64,000 bases of DNA, taken from Microbacterium sp. Gd 4-13. Its GTDB lineage: Bacteria > Actinomycetota > Actinomycetes > Actinomycetales > Microbacteriaceae. The position numbers and the translations under genes were made by a program. This document shows positions 13,103 through 21,850 of the stretch, piece after piece (within the stretch, counting starts at the first letter, position 1; every line of letters begins with the position of its first letter). The stretch lies in NCBI RefSeq assembly GCF_003095395.1, contig NZ_QEIJ01000003.1, forward strand, positions 1 to 64,000, written 5' to 3'. The notes under the pieces were generated by a model. The model ran no database searches. It saw nothing but the letters and a program-made list of their open reading frames with translations, and was not told the DNA's origin.

Positions 13103-14142
13103 CAGACCACCATTCCGAACTGTTCGCTGAAGCGCACATCGCCCTCGGCCATGTCGCGCATGTCTTGCACGTCGCTGCGGAACATCAGGGTCCGCTCGAT
13201 GCCCATTCCGAACGCGAAGCCGGAGTAGACCTCGGGGTCGATGCCCGCCGCGCGCAGCACGTTGGGGTTGACCATCCCGCATCCGCCCCACTCGATCCAG
13301 CGCGCACCGCCCTTGAACGTCGGGTGCCAGAGGTCGAGCTCGGCGCTCGGCTCGGTGAAGGGGAAGAAGTTCGCACGGAACCGGGTCTTGGCCTCCGGGC
13401 CGAAGAGCACGCGGGCGGCGTGGTCGAGGGTTCCCTTGAGGTTCGCCATCGTGATGCCCTTGTCGATGACGAGTCCTTCGAACTGCGTGAACACGGGCAG
13501 GTGGGTCGCATCGAACTCGTCGGTGCGGTAGACCCGCCCCGGGCACAGCACGTAGATGGGCAGATCGCGCTCGAGCATCGATCGCACCTGCACCGGCGAC
13601 GTGTGCGTGCGCATGACGAGGTGGCGATCGACCGGGTCGACGAAGAACGTGTCCTGCATCTGACGCGCCGGGTGGTCGACGTCGAAGTTGAGCGCGTCGA
13701 AGTTGAACCACTCGTGCTCGAGCTCGGGGCCTTCGGCGATCTCCCACCCCATGCCGACGAAGATGTCGGAGATCTGCTCCTGCAGGAGCGAGATCGGATG
13801 CCGCGCGCCCACGCGCGCGCGGCGCGGCACAGCGGTGATGTCCACGCGCTCGGCCTCGAGCTTCGCGGCCGTCTCAGCCTCGGCGAGCTCGGTCTCCCGG
13901 GCGCCGAGCGCCTGGGTCACGCGCCCGCGGGCTTGGCCGACCAACTTGCCGAAGGCGGCCTTGTTCTCGGGGGCGACCTGGCGCAGTCCCGCGTTCAGCC
14001 GCGCCAGGGGCGAGCCTTCTGCGGTGTGCGCCGCTCGCGCGGACTTGAGTTCGGCGGTGGTGGTCGCGGCGGCGATGGCAGCGAGGGCTGCATCGACCGC
14101 GGCGGCTACCGCTTCAGGGGTGATCTCGGGGGCATCGGACAC
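13102..14142 (-). CDS. pheS: Phenylalanyl-tRNA synthetase alpha subunit
   Basis: 346 residues, class II synthetase catalytic subunit. Class II motifs are visible: [12 protein letters not shown] (motif 1/2 region), [12 protein letters not shown], and the motif 3 stretch [13 protein letters not shown] near the C-terminus. The N-terminal ~90 residues form the coiled-coil tRNA arm. The start is GTG at 14142; a -10 box TAGACT (14151-14156) lies 8 bases upstream, suggesting a leaderless mRNA. pheT follows with a TGATG overlap. Confidence 0.97.
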   Translation of the reverse strand: MSDAPEITPEAVAAAVDAALAAIAAATTTAELKSARAAHTAEGSPLARLNAGLRQVAPENKAAFGKLVGQARGRVTQALGARETELAEAETAAKLEAERVDITAVPRRARVGARHPISLLQEQISDIFVGMGWEIAEGPELEHEWFNFDALNFDVDHPARQMQDTFFVDPVDRHLVMRTHTSPVQVRSMLERDLPIYVLCPGRVYRTDEFDATHLPVFTQFEGLVIDKGITMANLKGTLDHAARVLFGPEAKTRFRANFFPFTEPSAELDLWHPTFKGGARWIEWGGCGMVNPNVLRAAGIDPEVYSGFAFGMGIERTLMFRSDVQDMRDMAEGDVRFSEQFGMVV

Positions 14143-14191
14143 GAGAGACGAGTCTACCGACGGGCGGATGCTGCGTTCCGCGCACCGTCCG

Positions 14192-14244
14192 CGGTCCGGC
14201 CCTCGGCGATCGCTTCGCGCCGCACCCGACCGCGGGCCGGACCG
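14192..14244 (-). terminator. Hairpin after gluABCD
   Basis: An 11-base perfect inverted repeat, CGGTCCGGCCC (14192-14202) and GGGCCGGACCG (14234-14244), sits about 30 bases beyond the gluD stop. There is no U-run, so it may be a GC-rich terminator or a 3'-end stabilising hairpin of the glu transcript. Confidence 0.45.
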
Positions 14245-14274
14245 TCGCCGGCCGGGCTTTCCCGGTCGCGACGA

Positions 14275-15231
14275 TCAGCGAGCGTTCGCGCCGCCGCCGA
14301 GTCCGCCGCCGCCCAGACCGCTGCCGCCCATGTCGTACTTGCCGAGGCCGCGCTGCGCCACGATGAGCTCGGTGTCCGTGACCTCCTGGGTCGCCTGATT
14401 CGCTCCGGCGACGTTGCCGCCGGTCTTCGCCGAGCGACGCAGTCGCTTCTCCACGGTGGTGGCGACGAGCGAGAGGAGAAGGCAGAGTCCGATGTAGATG
14501 GCGCCGATGATGATCGTAGCCGGCACGATGGGCGAGCCGTAGGTCGCCTGCCCGCCGATGTAGCGGGCGTAGAAGAGCAGCTCGGGGTAGGTGACGATGA
14601 AGCCGAGGGCGGTGTCTTTCAGGGTGACGACGAGCTGGGCGATGATGACGGGCATCATGGCGCGAACGGCCTGCGGCAGGAGCACGAGACGCATGACCCC
14701 GGCTTTGCGGAGTCCGATCGCGTAGCCCGCCTCGTGCTGGCCCCGCGGCAACGATTCGACACCGGCACGGATGACCTCGGCGAGCACCGAACCGTTGTAG
14801 GCGACGAGGGCGATGACGACCGCCCAGTAGGGCTCCATCCTGATGCCCAGGACGGGCAGCCCGTAGTAGAGCAGGAACATGAAGATCAGCACCGGCACGG
14901 CGCGGAGGACCTCGACGATCGCCGTGAAGGGCCAGCGGATCCAGCGGTGGTTCGACATGCGTCCGATGGCCAGCACGAAACCGAGCACGAGCGCACCGAC
15001 GGCCGCCGAGGCGAAGGCACCGAGGGTCGCCAGCGCGGCCTGGCCGATGCTGAGCCAGACGTTGGAATAGGTGAACGCCGACCACTTCTGCGCGGTGAAC
15101 TGGCCCGTCACGGCCAGGCGCCAGACGAAGAACCCGAGGATCGCCAGAACCACGAGCACGGTGACCACACCGAAGATGCGGTTGCGCGCGATCGCGCGCG
15201 GACCCGGGACGTCGAACAGGACACTGCTCAT
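14275..15231 (-). CDS. gluD: Glutamate-type ABC transporter permease
   Basis: About 318 residues, one of two permeases of a polar amino acid importer. Five to six hydrophobic segments surround the EAA loop (ESLPRGQHEAGYAIGLRKAG), the ATPase contact site of the HisM/GlnP family. The ATG at 15231 overlaps the gluC stop as ATGA; an upstream ATG at 15273 would overlap gluC more and is less likely. The C-terminus carries a glycine-rich tail (GGSGLGGGGLGGG) that ordinary family members lack. Confidence 0.88.
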   Translation of the reverse strand: MSSVLFDVPGPRAIARNRIFGVVTVLVVLAILGFFVWRLAVTGQFTAQKWSAFTYSNVWLSIGQAALATLGAFASAAVGALVLGFVLAIGRMSNHRWIRWPFTAIVEVLRAVPVLIFMFLLYYGLPVLGIRMEPYWAVVIALVAYNGSVLAEVIRAGVESLPRGQHEAGYAIGLRKAGVMRLVLLPQAVRAMMPVIIAQLVVTLKDTALGFIVTYPELLFYARYIGGQATYGSPIVPATIIIGAIYIGLCLLLSLVATTVEKRLRRSAKTGGNVAGANQATQEVTDTELIVAQRGLGKYDMGGSGLGGGGLGGGANAR

Positions 15232-15875
15232 CGCGCCACCCTCCATCGGTTCTCGAGACTGCGCTGCAGCCAAGACAGAAGCAGCACGAGCGCGACGAAG
15301 ATGACCGCGACCCAGAGGATCACGAACAGCTGATTCTCACCGCGCTCGCTGAGATAGCTGCGGACGGAGCCGAGGTTGATCACGCTGAATCCGGCGGCCA
15401 CGGTGGTGTTCTTGAGGAGGGCGATGAAGACGCTCATCATCGGGGGGATCACCGAGCGGAATGCCTGCGGCATCACGACGGAGCCCATCACCTGGCCGAA
15501 CGTGAGACCGAGGGCGCGTGCGGCCTCCGCCTGCCCGACGGGCACGGTATTGATGCCCGACCGGATCGTCTCGGCGACGTACGTCGCCGTGTAGATGCCG
15601 AGCGCCGCCACACCGAGGATGAGCGGGTCGATGCGAATCTGCAGCAGGGGCGGAAGGGCGAAGGCGAACCCGAAGAAGACGAGCGTCAGCGGGGTGTTGC
15701 GGATGGTGTTCACGTAGAGCGTGCCCATCCAGCGTGCGATCGGAATCGGAGAGACCCGCATGCCGCCCACGATGATGCCGAGGACGAGAGCCAGGAGACC
15801 GCCGCCGAAGAAGAGGATGAGCGTGCCAACCAGGCCGTCCCACCAGATGTCGGTGTTGTCGGTGATGATGTTCAC
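15228..15875 (-). CDS. gluC: Glutamate-type ABC transporter permease
   Basis: 215 residues, His/Glu/Gln/Arg/opine-type permease with about five membrane helices. The EAA loop appears as VPVGQAEAARALGLTFGQ. It forms the membrane channel with GluD. It follows gluB after a 63-base gap holding a strong hairpin and overlaps gluD by 4 bases. The gene order A-B-C-D matches the corynebacterial gluABCD glutamate uptake system, which is the basis for the symbol; substrate specificity is inferred. Confidence 0.88.
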   Translation of the reverse strand: MNIITDNTDIWWDGLVGTLILFFGGGLLALVLGIIVGGMRVSPIPIARWMGTLYVNTIRNTPLTLVFFGFAFALPPLLQIRIDPLILGVAALGIYTATYVAETIRSGINTVPVGQAEAARALGLTFGQVMGSVVMPQAFRSVIPPMMSVFIALLKNTTVAAGFSVINLGSVRSYLSERGENQLFVILWVAVIFVALVLLLSWLQRSLENRWRVAR

Positions 15876-15911
15876 GACATCGCCTTCCTACGTGTTCGAA
15901 CGGACGAGGGT

Positions 15912-15933
15912 GGGGGCGGCCGGAGCCGCCCCC
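15912..15933 (-). other. Intergenic hairpin gluB-gluC
   Basis: A 9-base perfect stem GGGGGCGGC / GCCGCCCCC with a four-base CGGA loop lies 5 bases past the gluB stop. Such hairpins in importer operons often protect the 3' end of the binding-protein mRNA and reduce reading into the permease genes; that role is inferred. Confidence 0.6.
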
Positions 15934-15938
15934 GGGGA

Positions 15939-16835
15939 TCACTCGTCGACCGCGGGCTGCGTTCCGGCGATGCCGGCCGGCTCGAGGTGGAGGTCGAACA
16001 GGGACGTCCAGACGTCGCCACCGTCGGTGAGGAGGGTGTTGATGTGGCTCTTCAGGGCGGTGTCGCCCTTCTCCAGGCCGATGCCGTAGCGCTCCTCGCT
16101 GAACGGCTCTCCGGCGATCTTCAGGGCGTCGGGCTCGAGAGCGACATAGCCGGCGAGGATAGCCTCGTCGGTCGTGATCGCGTCGACCTGACCGCCCTTG
16201 AGCTGCTCGACGCACTGCGAGTAGGTGTCGTACTCGACCGTGTTGCCCGGGCTGTACTCGTCGCGGATACGCTGCAGCGGGGTCGAACCCGTCACGGAGC
16301 AGACCGTCTTGCCGGCGAGGTCGTCGGGACCGTTGATCGAGTCGTCGTCAGCGGCGACGAGCAGGCCCTGGCCGGTGATGAAGTACGGACCGGCGAAGTC
16401 GATCTGCTCTTTGCGCTTGTCGGTGATCGAGTAGGTGCCGACGTAGTAGTCGATGTCACCGTTGACGATGGCCTGCTCACGGTTGGCCGACGGGATCGTC
16501 TGGTAGGTGATCTTGTCTTCGTCGAACCCGAGCGAGGCGGCGACCCAGCGAGCGATGTCGACGTCGAACCCGGTCCGATCCCCCGAGGCTGCGTCTTCGT
16601 AGCCGAGACCGGGCTGGTCGTTCTTGACGCCGATGACGACGCCGTCGCGCTCGACCATGCGGTCGTAGGTGGGGCTGTCGGTCAGGGAGACATCGGTGGC
16701 AACGTCCCAGAGTGCGTCGTCGCTGCCCGCTTCAGGCGCGCCGGGACTGGTGGGTGACCCGCTGTTGCAGGCGGTGAGCACGAGGGCCGCGACGGCCGCG
16801 AGGCCGAATCCGGCGATCATTCGTGTCTTGCGCAT
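15939..16835 (-). CDS. gluB: Glutamate-binding lipoprotein of ABC importer
   Basis: 298 residues. Signal peptide with lipobox LTAC (cleavage before Cys at about residue 23, MRKTRMIAGFGLAAVAALVLTACNSG), so it is anchored as a lipoprotein outside the membrane. The rest is a family 3 solute-binding protein (GVKNDQPGLGYED, GFDVDIARWVAASLGF, YYVGTYSITDKR). It delivers substrate to GluC/GluD. It is second in the operon, with hairpins on both sides that probably raise its level over the other subunits. Confidence 0.9.
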   Translation of the reverse strand: MRKTRMIAGFGLAAVAALVLTACNSGSPTSPGAPEAGSDDALWDVATDVSLTDSPTYDRMVERDGVVIGVKNDQPGLGYEDAASGDRTGFDVDIARWVAASLGFDEDKITYQTIPSANREQAIVNGDIDYYVGTYSITDKRKEQIDFAGPYFITGQGLLVAADDDSINGPDDLAGKTVCSVTGSTPLQRIRDEYSPGNTVEYDTYSQCVEQLKGGQVDAITTDEAILAGYVALEPDALKIAGEPFSEERYGIGLEKGDTALKSHINTLLTDGGDVWTSLFDLHLEPAGIAGTQPAVDE

Positions 16836-16867
16836 GGAATCTCCTTGGTGTGGGTGCTGTGTGGTCG

Positions 16868-16888
16868 CGGATCTGTTGTGCAGATCCG
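16868..16888 (-). other. Intergenic hairpin gluA-gluB
   Basis: A perfect 8-base stem CGGATCTG / CAGATCCG with the loop TTGTG lies in the 87-base gap between gluA and gluB. There is no U-run after it, so RNA processing or stabilisation of the gluB end is more likely than termination. Confidence 0.55.
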
Positions 16889-16922
16889 ACGTCAGGGAGG
16901 GAGGTGCCGACGTCCTCCGAAA

Positions 16923-17687
16923 TCAGTGGGTGATGAGCTTCGAGAGGAAGTCCTTCGCTCGCGCGCTTTCCGGTCGCGTGAAGAACTGCTCGGGCGCGGC
17001 CTCTTCGACGATCTGGCCGTCGGCCATGAAGATCACGCGATCGGCGGCCTTACGCGCGAAGCCCATCTCGTGGGTGACGACGATCATCGTCATGCCGTCG
17101 CGAGCGAGGCCGACCATGACGTCGAGAACCTCGTTGATCATCTCGGGGTCGAGGGCGCTCGTCGGCTCATCGAAGAGCATCAGCTTCGGCTTCATCGCGA
17201 GGGCACGCGCGATCGCGACGCGCTGCTGCTGCCCGCCCGACAGCTGCGCGGGCAGCTTGTCGGCCTGCGCGACGATCCCGACCCGCTCGAGCAGCACGCG
17301 CGCCTCGCGCTCGGCGTCGGCCTTCTTCATCCCGCGAACCTTGATCGGTCCGAGCGTAACGTTCTCGAGGATCGTCAGGTGGGCGAACAGGTTGAACGAC
17401 TGGAAAACCATTCCCACGTCGGCGCGCAACTGCGCGAGGCCCTTCCCTTCTTTGGGAAGCTCCTTGCCGTCGATCGTGATCACACCCGAGGTGATCGTCT
17501 CGAGACGGTTGATGGTGCGGCACAGGGTCGACTTGCCCGAACCCGACGGGCCGATCACGACGACGACCTCACCGCGCGAGACCGTGAGGTCGATATCTTT
17601 CAGCGCTTGGAAGTCGCCGTAGTGCTTCTGCACATCGCTCATCACGACGAGCGAGTCGCCGGCCGGCCGTGGATCAGAGGTCGCCAT
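16923..17687 (-). CDS. gluA: Glutamate-type ABC transporter ATPase
   Basis: 254 residues, first gene of the importer operon. Walker A is GPSGSGKST, the ABC signature LSGGQQQR, Walker B LMLFDEPT and the switch histidine in VVTHEMGFA; it is closest to the GlnQ/HisP class. ATP hydrolysis powers uptake through GluCD. A -10 box TAGGGT (17694-17699) lies 6 bases before the ATG, so the operon appears to start leaderless. Confidence 0.93.
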   Translation of the reverse strand: MATSDPRPAGDSLVVMSDVQKHYGDFQALKDIDLTVSRGEVVVVIGPSGSGKSTLCRTINRLETITSGVITIDGKELPKEGKGLAQLRADVGMVFQSFNLFAHLTILENVTLGPIKVRGMKKADAEREARVLLERVGIVAQADKLPAQLSGGQQQRVAIARALAMKPKLMLFDEPTSALDPEMINEVLDVMVGLARDGMTMIVVTHEMGFARKAADRVIFMADGQIVEEAAPEQFFTRPESARAKDFLSKLITH

Positions 17688-17773
17688 GACTTCACCCTAC
17701 GAGTCCTGTGAGACCCGCGACACGTATTGACGCGAGCCTTAACCGATCTGTAACAGCAGCAGTACGCGTCGTG

Positions 17774-18574
17774 TCACTGATTCGCGCGCTGCGCGAACGC
17801 CGTCTCGTACAGGCAGACGCTCGCCGCGGTGGCGAGGTTCAGCGACTCCGCCCGACCGTAGATCGGCAGTCGGAGCGCCAGGTCGGCGTGGGCCAGGGCC
17901 GGCTCTTCGAGCCCGCGTGCCTCGTTGCCGAACAGCCACGCGGTGGGCTCGGCGAGCAGGTGCCGTGAGGCGAGGAAGTCGGTGCCGTCGACGTCGGCGG
18001 CGACGACCCGCATGCCGGCGGCGTGGGCACGCTCGACCGCCGCCTCGAGCTCGCCCCCCACCGCGATCGGCAGGTGGAACAGCGATCCGGTCGTCGACCG
18101 CACGACCTTCGGGTTGTAGGGATCCACGGTGCGCCCGGTGAGGACGACGGCGTCTGCGCCCGCAGCATCCGCCGCTCTGATGATCGTGCCCAGATTGCCG
18201 GGGTCGCGCACCTCTTCGCAGATCGCCACCAGCCGCGGGTTCGAGGCGAACACCTCGCGCATCGACGTGGGCTGCTGACGCGCGACGGCGACGATCCCCT
18301 GCGGGGTCACCGTGTCGGCCATCGCGTCGAGCACCGCCTCGGTGGTGTACTCCACCTCGAGGTCGGCGGCGCGCGCCGCGTCGCGGATGTCGGAGTGCTT
18401 CTCCATCGCCGTCGGCGTCGCGAAGAGGTCGACCAGCGACTCGGGCGCATACTGCAGCGCCTCGCGCGCGGCCTGCGGACCCTCCAGGAGGAAAAGACCC
18501 GTCTCTTCACGCGCACTGCGCTTGGCCAGCTTCGCGACCGCGCGGACGCGCGGCGAACGGGGATTCTCGAGCAC
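17774..18574 (-). CDS. TrmH/SpoU-family RNA 2'-O-methyltransferase
   Basis: 266 residues. An N-terminal substrate-binding domain (LLEGPQAAREAL, about 30-95) precedes the SPOUT knot domain, with the SpoU motifs LVAICEEVRDPGNLGTIIRAADAAG (motif 1, residue region 120-145), LFGNEARGL and LPIYGRAESLNLATAASV at the C-terminus. It methylates a ribose in rRNA or tRNA using SAM; the target base cannot be told. The start is GTG at 18574 with a -10 box TAGGCT (18581-18586) 6 bases upstream. It lies downstream of the ribosomal protein operon but has this promoter of its own. Confidence 0.88.
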   Translation of the reverse strand: MLENPRSPRVRAVAKLAKRSAREETGLFLLEGPQAAREALQYAPESLVDLFATPTAMEKHSDIRDAARAADLEVEYTTEAVLDAMADTVTPQGIVAVARQQPTSMREVFASNPRLVAICEEVRDPGNLGTIIRAADAAGADAVVLTGRTVDPYNPKVVRSTTGSLFHLPIAVGGELEAAVERAHAAGMRVVAADVDGTDFLASRHLLAEPTAWLFGNEARGLEEPALAHADLALRLPIYGRAESLNLATAASVCLYETAFAQRANQ

Positions 18575-18632
18575 GGGGCCAGCCTAGGGCTCCCGCGCCG
18601 TCCGCCCCGCGACCGACGCGGTCGGTGCAGCA

Positions 18633-18666
18633 GAAAGGGCGCCCTCCCGGAGGAGGACGCCCTTTC
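18633..18666 (-). terminator. Intrinsic terminator of infC-rpmI-rplT
   Basis: A long stem pairs 18633-18647 with 18652-18666 (GAAAGGGCG...CGCCCTTTC, one mismatch, loop CGGA). It lies 15 bases past the rplT stop. On the minus strand the stem ends in TTTC followed by TGCTGC, a weak U-tract. Confidence 0.75.
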
Positions 18667-18680
18667 GCGGAAACGGATGC

Positions 18681-19064
18681 TTACGCGGTCTTGGCTGCGT
18701 TCACATCGGCCGGGAGCGCGGCCTTCGCGGTCGCGACGAGCGACGCGAAAGTGGCGGGCTCGTTGACCGCGAGCTCGGCGAGTATGCGACGGTCGACCTG
18801 GACACCCGCGAGGCCGAGGCCCTGGATCAGACGGTTGTACGTGAGGCCGTTCTGACGCGATGCCGCGTTGATGCGCTGGATCCACAGACGACGGAAGTCG
18901 CCCTTGCGCTTGCGACGGTCACGGTACGCGTAGACGAGCGAGTGGGTGACCTGCTCCTTCGCCTTGCGGTACAGGCGCGAACGCTGTCCGCGGTAACCGG
19001 AGGCGCGCTCGAGGATGACGCGACGCTTCTTGTGGGCGTTTACTGCCCGCTTGACTCTAGCCAT
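18681..19064 (-). CDS. rplT: Ribosomal protein bL20
   Basis: 127 residues, large-subunit protein needed early in 50S assembly. Basic N-terminal arm ([15 protein letters not shown]) and the conserved core [30 protein letters not shown]. Third gene of infC-rpmI-rplT, followed by a clear terminator. In other bacteria L20 represses this operon through a leader; no match to a known L20 leader was recognised here. Confidence 0.98.
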   Translation of the reverse strand: MARVKRAVNAHKKRRVILERASGYRGQRSRLYRKAKEQVTHSLVYAYRDRRKRKGDFRRLWIQRINAASRQNGLTYNRLIQGLGLAGVQVDRRILAELAVNEPATFASLVATAKAALPADVNAAKTA

Positions 19065-19093
19065 TTCTTATCGTTCCTAACGTGCGTCGGCGC

Positions 19094-19288
19094 TCAAAGG
19101 CCGAGGAGCTTCTTCGCGACCTTGGCGTCGCCCTTGGCCAGGACCTGCTCCTGGTTCAGACGGCGGGTCCGCTTCGAGGCCTTGCCCTCGAGGTTGTGCC
19201 GCATGCCGGCCTGCTGCTTCATGAGCTTGCCGCTACCGGTCAACTTGAAGCGCTTCTTGGCACCCGAGTGGGTCTTCTGCTTCGGCAT
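19094..19288 (-). CDS. rpmI: Ribosomal protein bL35
   Basis: 64 residues, basic. The motif [21 protein letters not shown] is the standard L35 N-terminus. It lies between infC and rplT with short gaps; a small CCCGC/GCGGG hairpin occupies the infC-rpmI gap. Confidence 0.97.
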   Translation of the reverse strand: MPKQKTHSGAKKRFKLTGSGKLMKQQAGMRHNLEGKASKRTRRLNQEQVLAKGDAKVAKKLLGL

Positions 19289-19334
19289 CTGTCTTTCCTT
19301 CGTTGGGTTTCCCGCGAGGCGGGAGTCTGGGGGC

Positions 19335-19958
19335 CTACTCGGCGGATGCCGCGGCAGGCTCGGAGTCGGAGGAGTCCGGGCGCGAACCCGAGCGGGCCGC
19401 TTCCTTCGTCGCAGCGCGCTGAGCGTTCTGCTCCGTCTTGACCTCGGACTTGTTCTTGTGGGGTGCGACCACCATCACCATGTTGCGGCCGTCGATCGTC
19501 GGGTTCGACTCGACCGTGCCGAACTCGGCGACATCCTCCGCGAACTTGCGGAGCAGGCGCACACCCTGGTCGGGACGCGACTGCTCGCGACCACGGAACA
19601 GGATCATCGCCTTGACCTTGTCGCCCGCCTGGAGGAAGCCCTCAGCGCGCTTGAGCTTGGTTATGTAGTCGTGGGCCTCGATCTTCAGACGGAACCGCAC
19701 CTCTTTGAGGACGGTGTTCGCCTGGTTGCGACGCGCTTCCTTTGCCTTCTGCGCAGTCTCGTACTTGAATTTGCCGTAATCCATGATCTTGACCACGGGC
19801 GGCTTCGAGTTCGGGGCTACCTCGACGAGATCGAGGTCGGCCTCCTGGGCCAGGCGCAGTGCCACCTCGATGCGGACGACGCCGACCTGCTCACCAGCGG
19901 GACCCACGAGGCGGACCTCGGGGACGCGGATGCGGTCATTGGTGCGGGGATCGCTGAT
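19335..19958 (-). CDS. infC: Translation initiation factor IF-3 with ATC start
   Basis: 207 residues when read from the ATC at 19958. The N-terminus [18 protein letters not shown] matches the conserved IF-3 start, whereas the first ATG/GTG-type start (19907) would cut off 17 conserved residues. A stop codon lies five codons upstream of the ATC, and a strong GAGGAG ribosome binding site sits 6 bases before it, so ATC is the only reasonable start. IF-3 rejects non-standard start codons, so this allows feedback on its own synthesis, as known for the ATT start in E. coli. The C-terminus carries an Ala/Ser-rich extension. Confidence 0.93.
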   Translation of the reverse strand: MSDPRTNDRIRVPEVRLVGPAGEQVGVVRIEVALRLAQEADLDLVEVAPNSKPPVVKIMDYGKFKYETAQKAKEARRNQANTVLKEVRFRLKIEAHDYITKLKRAEGFLQAGDKVKAMILFRGREQSRPDQGVRLLRKFAEDVAEFGTVESNPTIDGRNMVMVVAPHKNKSEVKTEQNAQRAATKEAARSGSRPDSSDSEPAAASAE

Positions 19959-19964
19959 GCGGGA

Positions 19965-19970
19965 CTCCTC
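19965..19970 (-). promoter_or_regulatory. Ribosome binding site deciding the infC ATC start
   Basis: GAGGAG on the minus strand, followed by TCCCGC and the ATC codon at 19958-19956. No ATG, GTG or TTG lies at a useful distance, so this site fixes the rare start. Confidence 0.85.
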
Positions 19971-20199
19971 TTACGTTGCGGGAGACCACCGCGACACGGG
20001 AGCGTCGCGGGCGGAAGAAGACGCATTCCACCCGACTCGACGTGCGAAACGCCGGCTCTACACCCGTGCAACCCCGGGCGACCGGAGCGGAGTGCGTGGA
20101 CCCGGTAGCCTTGAGCGGCAAGCGCGGGTGGGATGTGATCCTCTTTCGTTCGGAACAGAAAAGCTCCGAAGCCCGCCACAGTCTAGCAGAGAGAAACAC

Positions 20200-20616
20200 G
20201 TGCACACGATTCCCGGTAACGACGCCCCCTCCGACTCCCCCGAGGGCGGCGACGAACGACTCACGCGATGGGAGGAGGACGGCGAACGCTCGGCCGAATC
20301 AGCGGGACGCGACCTCGCCGACGTCCCCGCCGTCGAGGTGATCACCACCACCGCCGTGCACCTCATGAGCGCCGCCGCCGTCAAGGTCGGTCTCGCCGAC
20401 GACCCGGCGCACCAGACCGACCTCGACGAGGCCCGCAAGCTCATCAACGCACTCGCGGGCCTCATCACCGCCGCCGCGCCCGAGATCAGCGACATGCACG
20501 CGCGCTCGCTCCGCGACGGCCTGCGCTCACTGCAGCTCGCCTTCCGCGAAGCATCCGTCATCCCCGACCCCATCGGCAAAGGTCCGGGCGAGAAATGGAC
20601 CGGGCCGGTCAACTGA
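20200..20616 (+). CDS. DUF1844 family protein
   Basis: 138 residues, soluble. The C-terminal part (about 45-120: VITTTAVHLMSAAAVKVGL...DLDEARKLINALAGL) matches DUF1844, a small helical family often found next to infC in Actinobacteria; function unknown. The start is GTG at 20200 with a weak AGAGA ribosome binding site. It is divergent from infC and convergent with the SseB gene across a repeat array. Confidence 0.8.
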   Translation: MHTIPGNDAPSDSPEGGDERLTRWEEDGERSAESAGRDLADVPAVEVITTTAVHLMSAAAVKVGLADDPAHQTDLDEARKLINALAGLITAAAPEISDMHARSLRDGLRSLQLAFREASVIPDPIGKGPGEKWTGPVN

Positions 20617-20675
20617 CTCGTCGTTCCAGGAGACCGTGACGGGGTTCCGGTCTGCGGGCTGCGACTCCGGGCTCC

Positions 20676-20737
20676 GGGATGTCGCCCCCGAACCAAGAGA
20701 GGGGCCCCTACCCCGATTGGCTCGGGGACGACATCCC
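20676..20737. repeat. Large inverted repeat at the edge of the tandem array
   Basis: The left arm 20676-20696 (GGGATGTCGCCCCCGAACCAA) is an inverted copy, 19 of 21 bases, of the right arm 20717-20737, which is the start of repeat unit 1. The 20-base loop itself contains GGGGCCCC. It lies 60 bases beyond the DUF1844 stop, where a terminator would be expected. Confidence 0.7.
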
Positions 20738-21064
20738 TGCACCCTCCGGCGCGGCCCGCAGACCTCGCCGCGTCGCGCGCTCCCGGCCGCGATCGTCCAC
20801 CTCGGGAGAGAGGCGGATGCGGTGCATCCGATTGGCTCGAGGGGAACATCCCTGCGCCCTCTGTCGGAGTCCGGGGCGCTCCGTCGTGCCACCCACCCCC
20901 GGCCGCGATCGTCGACCTCGGGAGAGAGGGGCGGATGCGGCGCATCCGATTGGCTCGGGGACGACATCCCTGCACCCTCCGGCGCGGCCCGCAGACCTCC
21001 CGCGTCGCGCGCTCCCGGCCGCGATCGTCGACCTCGGGAGAGAGGCGGATGCGGCGCATCCGCG
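20715..21064. repeat. Three tandem repeats of about 117 bp
   Basis: Units begin with GATTGGCTCG at 20715, 20830 and 20948 and end in a small hairpin, GGATGC-N3-GCATCC. Units 1 and 3 differ at only about three positions (one base missing, two substitutions), while unit 2 is diverged in its middle third. All share CGGCCGCGATCGTC and ACCTCGGGAGAGAGG. The array fills the gap between two convergent genes, carries no convincing gene, and its high identity suggests recent duplication or gene conversion. Confidence 0.85.
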
Positions 21065-21079
21065 GGCGTGGGAGCGGGG

Positions 21080-21850
21080 CTACTCGCGGTGGAGTTTGAC
21101 CGTGAGGGAGTCGACCAGCACGGCAATGCGGTCGTCGGCGGCCCAGCGGCGGGCGAGACGGGCGAGGACGGCGTCGAGCTCGTCCTGCTCGAGACCCTGC
21201 ATGAGCTGCAGGTGGACGATGAGCTCGGGCCCCCGGAGGCGATCGGTCGGGTCTCCCGGCTCGACGGCGAAGTCGAGCACCGCGAGCTCGGCTCCGACGC
21301 TCTGCTGCAGCCCCGTGAACACCTCGGCCGACGTGTGACTGGGCTCCCACGCGATGCCCTGGCCGATCGCCCACACCGCTGGCCGACGAAGCACGAACTC
21401 GGTGTCGGAGCCCGGGTCGATCACGATCAGCTCGGTGTCGTCTCCGGCCGCGGCGACCGCCGTGCGCACGCCGTCCGCGGGGATGGGCCTGGCCACAGAA
21501 TCCCACCGCTTCATCGCGTCCACCGACGTGAAGACCGGCAGCACCTTGCGCCCGTCGGGGGCCGCCACGGTGACGATGGAGAGTTCCTGCGTCTTGTCCA
21601 CGACGAGACCGTGCTGACCTACGCCCTCGTCGCCCTTGTCGGCGACCAGCGGAATGAGCAGGCGAGCGGTGCGATAGGCCTCGACGACCGCGCGCGCATC
21701 CCGCGCACCGTCGGCGTCGGCGGTCAGCGCGACCAACAGCGCCGGATCGGCGGAACCGTCGTCGGCCGCGTGGCGATTGTCTTCGAAGCGTCGCCCCTCC
21801 CAGGGGACCCCTGCGGAGTCGCCCGCGGGAGTGTCAGCCTCCGGCGACAT
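21080..21850 (-). CDS. SseB family protein
   Basis: 256 residues. Residues ~35-130 resemble the SseB N-terminal domain ([16 protein letters not shown]..., [14 protein letters not shown]); the C-terminal half follows the family pattern of a second alpha/beta domain. Role unknown in Actinobacteria; SseB was first described as a sulfurtransferase-associated or enhanced-serine-sensitivity protein. The ATG at 21850 lies inside the end of priA (17-base overlap) with GAGG as ribosome binding site, so the gene is translationally linked to the his cluster. Confidence 0.75.
   Translation of the reverse strand: MSPEADTPAGDSAGVPWEGRRFEDNRHAADDGSADPALLVALTADADGARDARAVVEAYRTARLLIPLVADKGDEGVGQHGLVVDKTQELSIVTVAAPDGRKVLPVFTSVDAMKRWDSVARPIPADGVRTAVAAAGDDTELIVIDPGSDTEFVLRRPAVWAIGQGIAWEPSHTSAEVFTGLQQSVGAELAVLDFAVEPGDPTDRLRGPELIVHLQLMQGLEQDELDAVLARLARRWAADDRIAVLVDSLTVKLHRE

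Noticed and set aside
20715..21064. CRISPR array
   Set aside because: Units of ~117 bp repeat along their whole length, without spacers of constant size and without cas genes.
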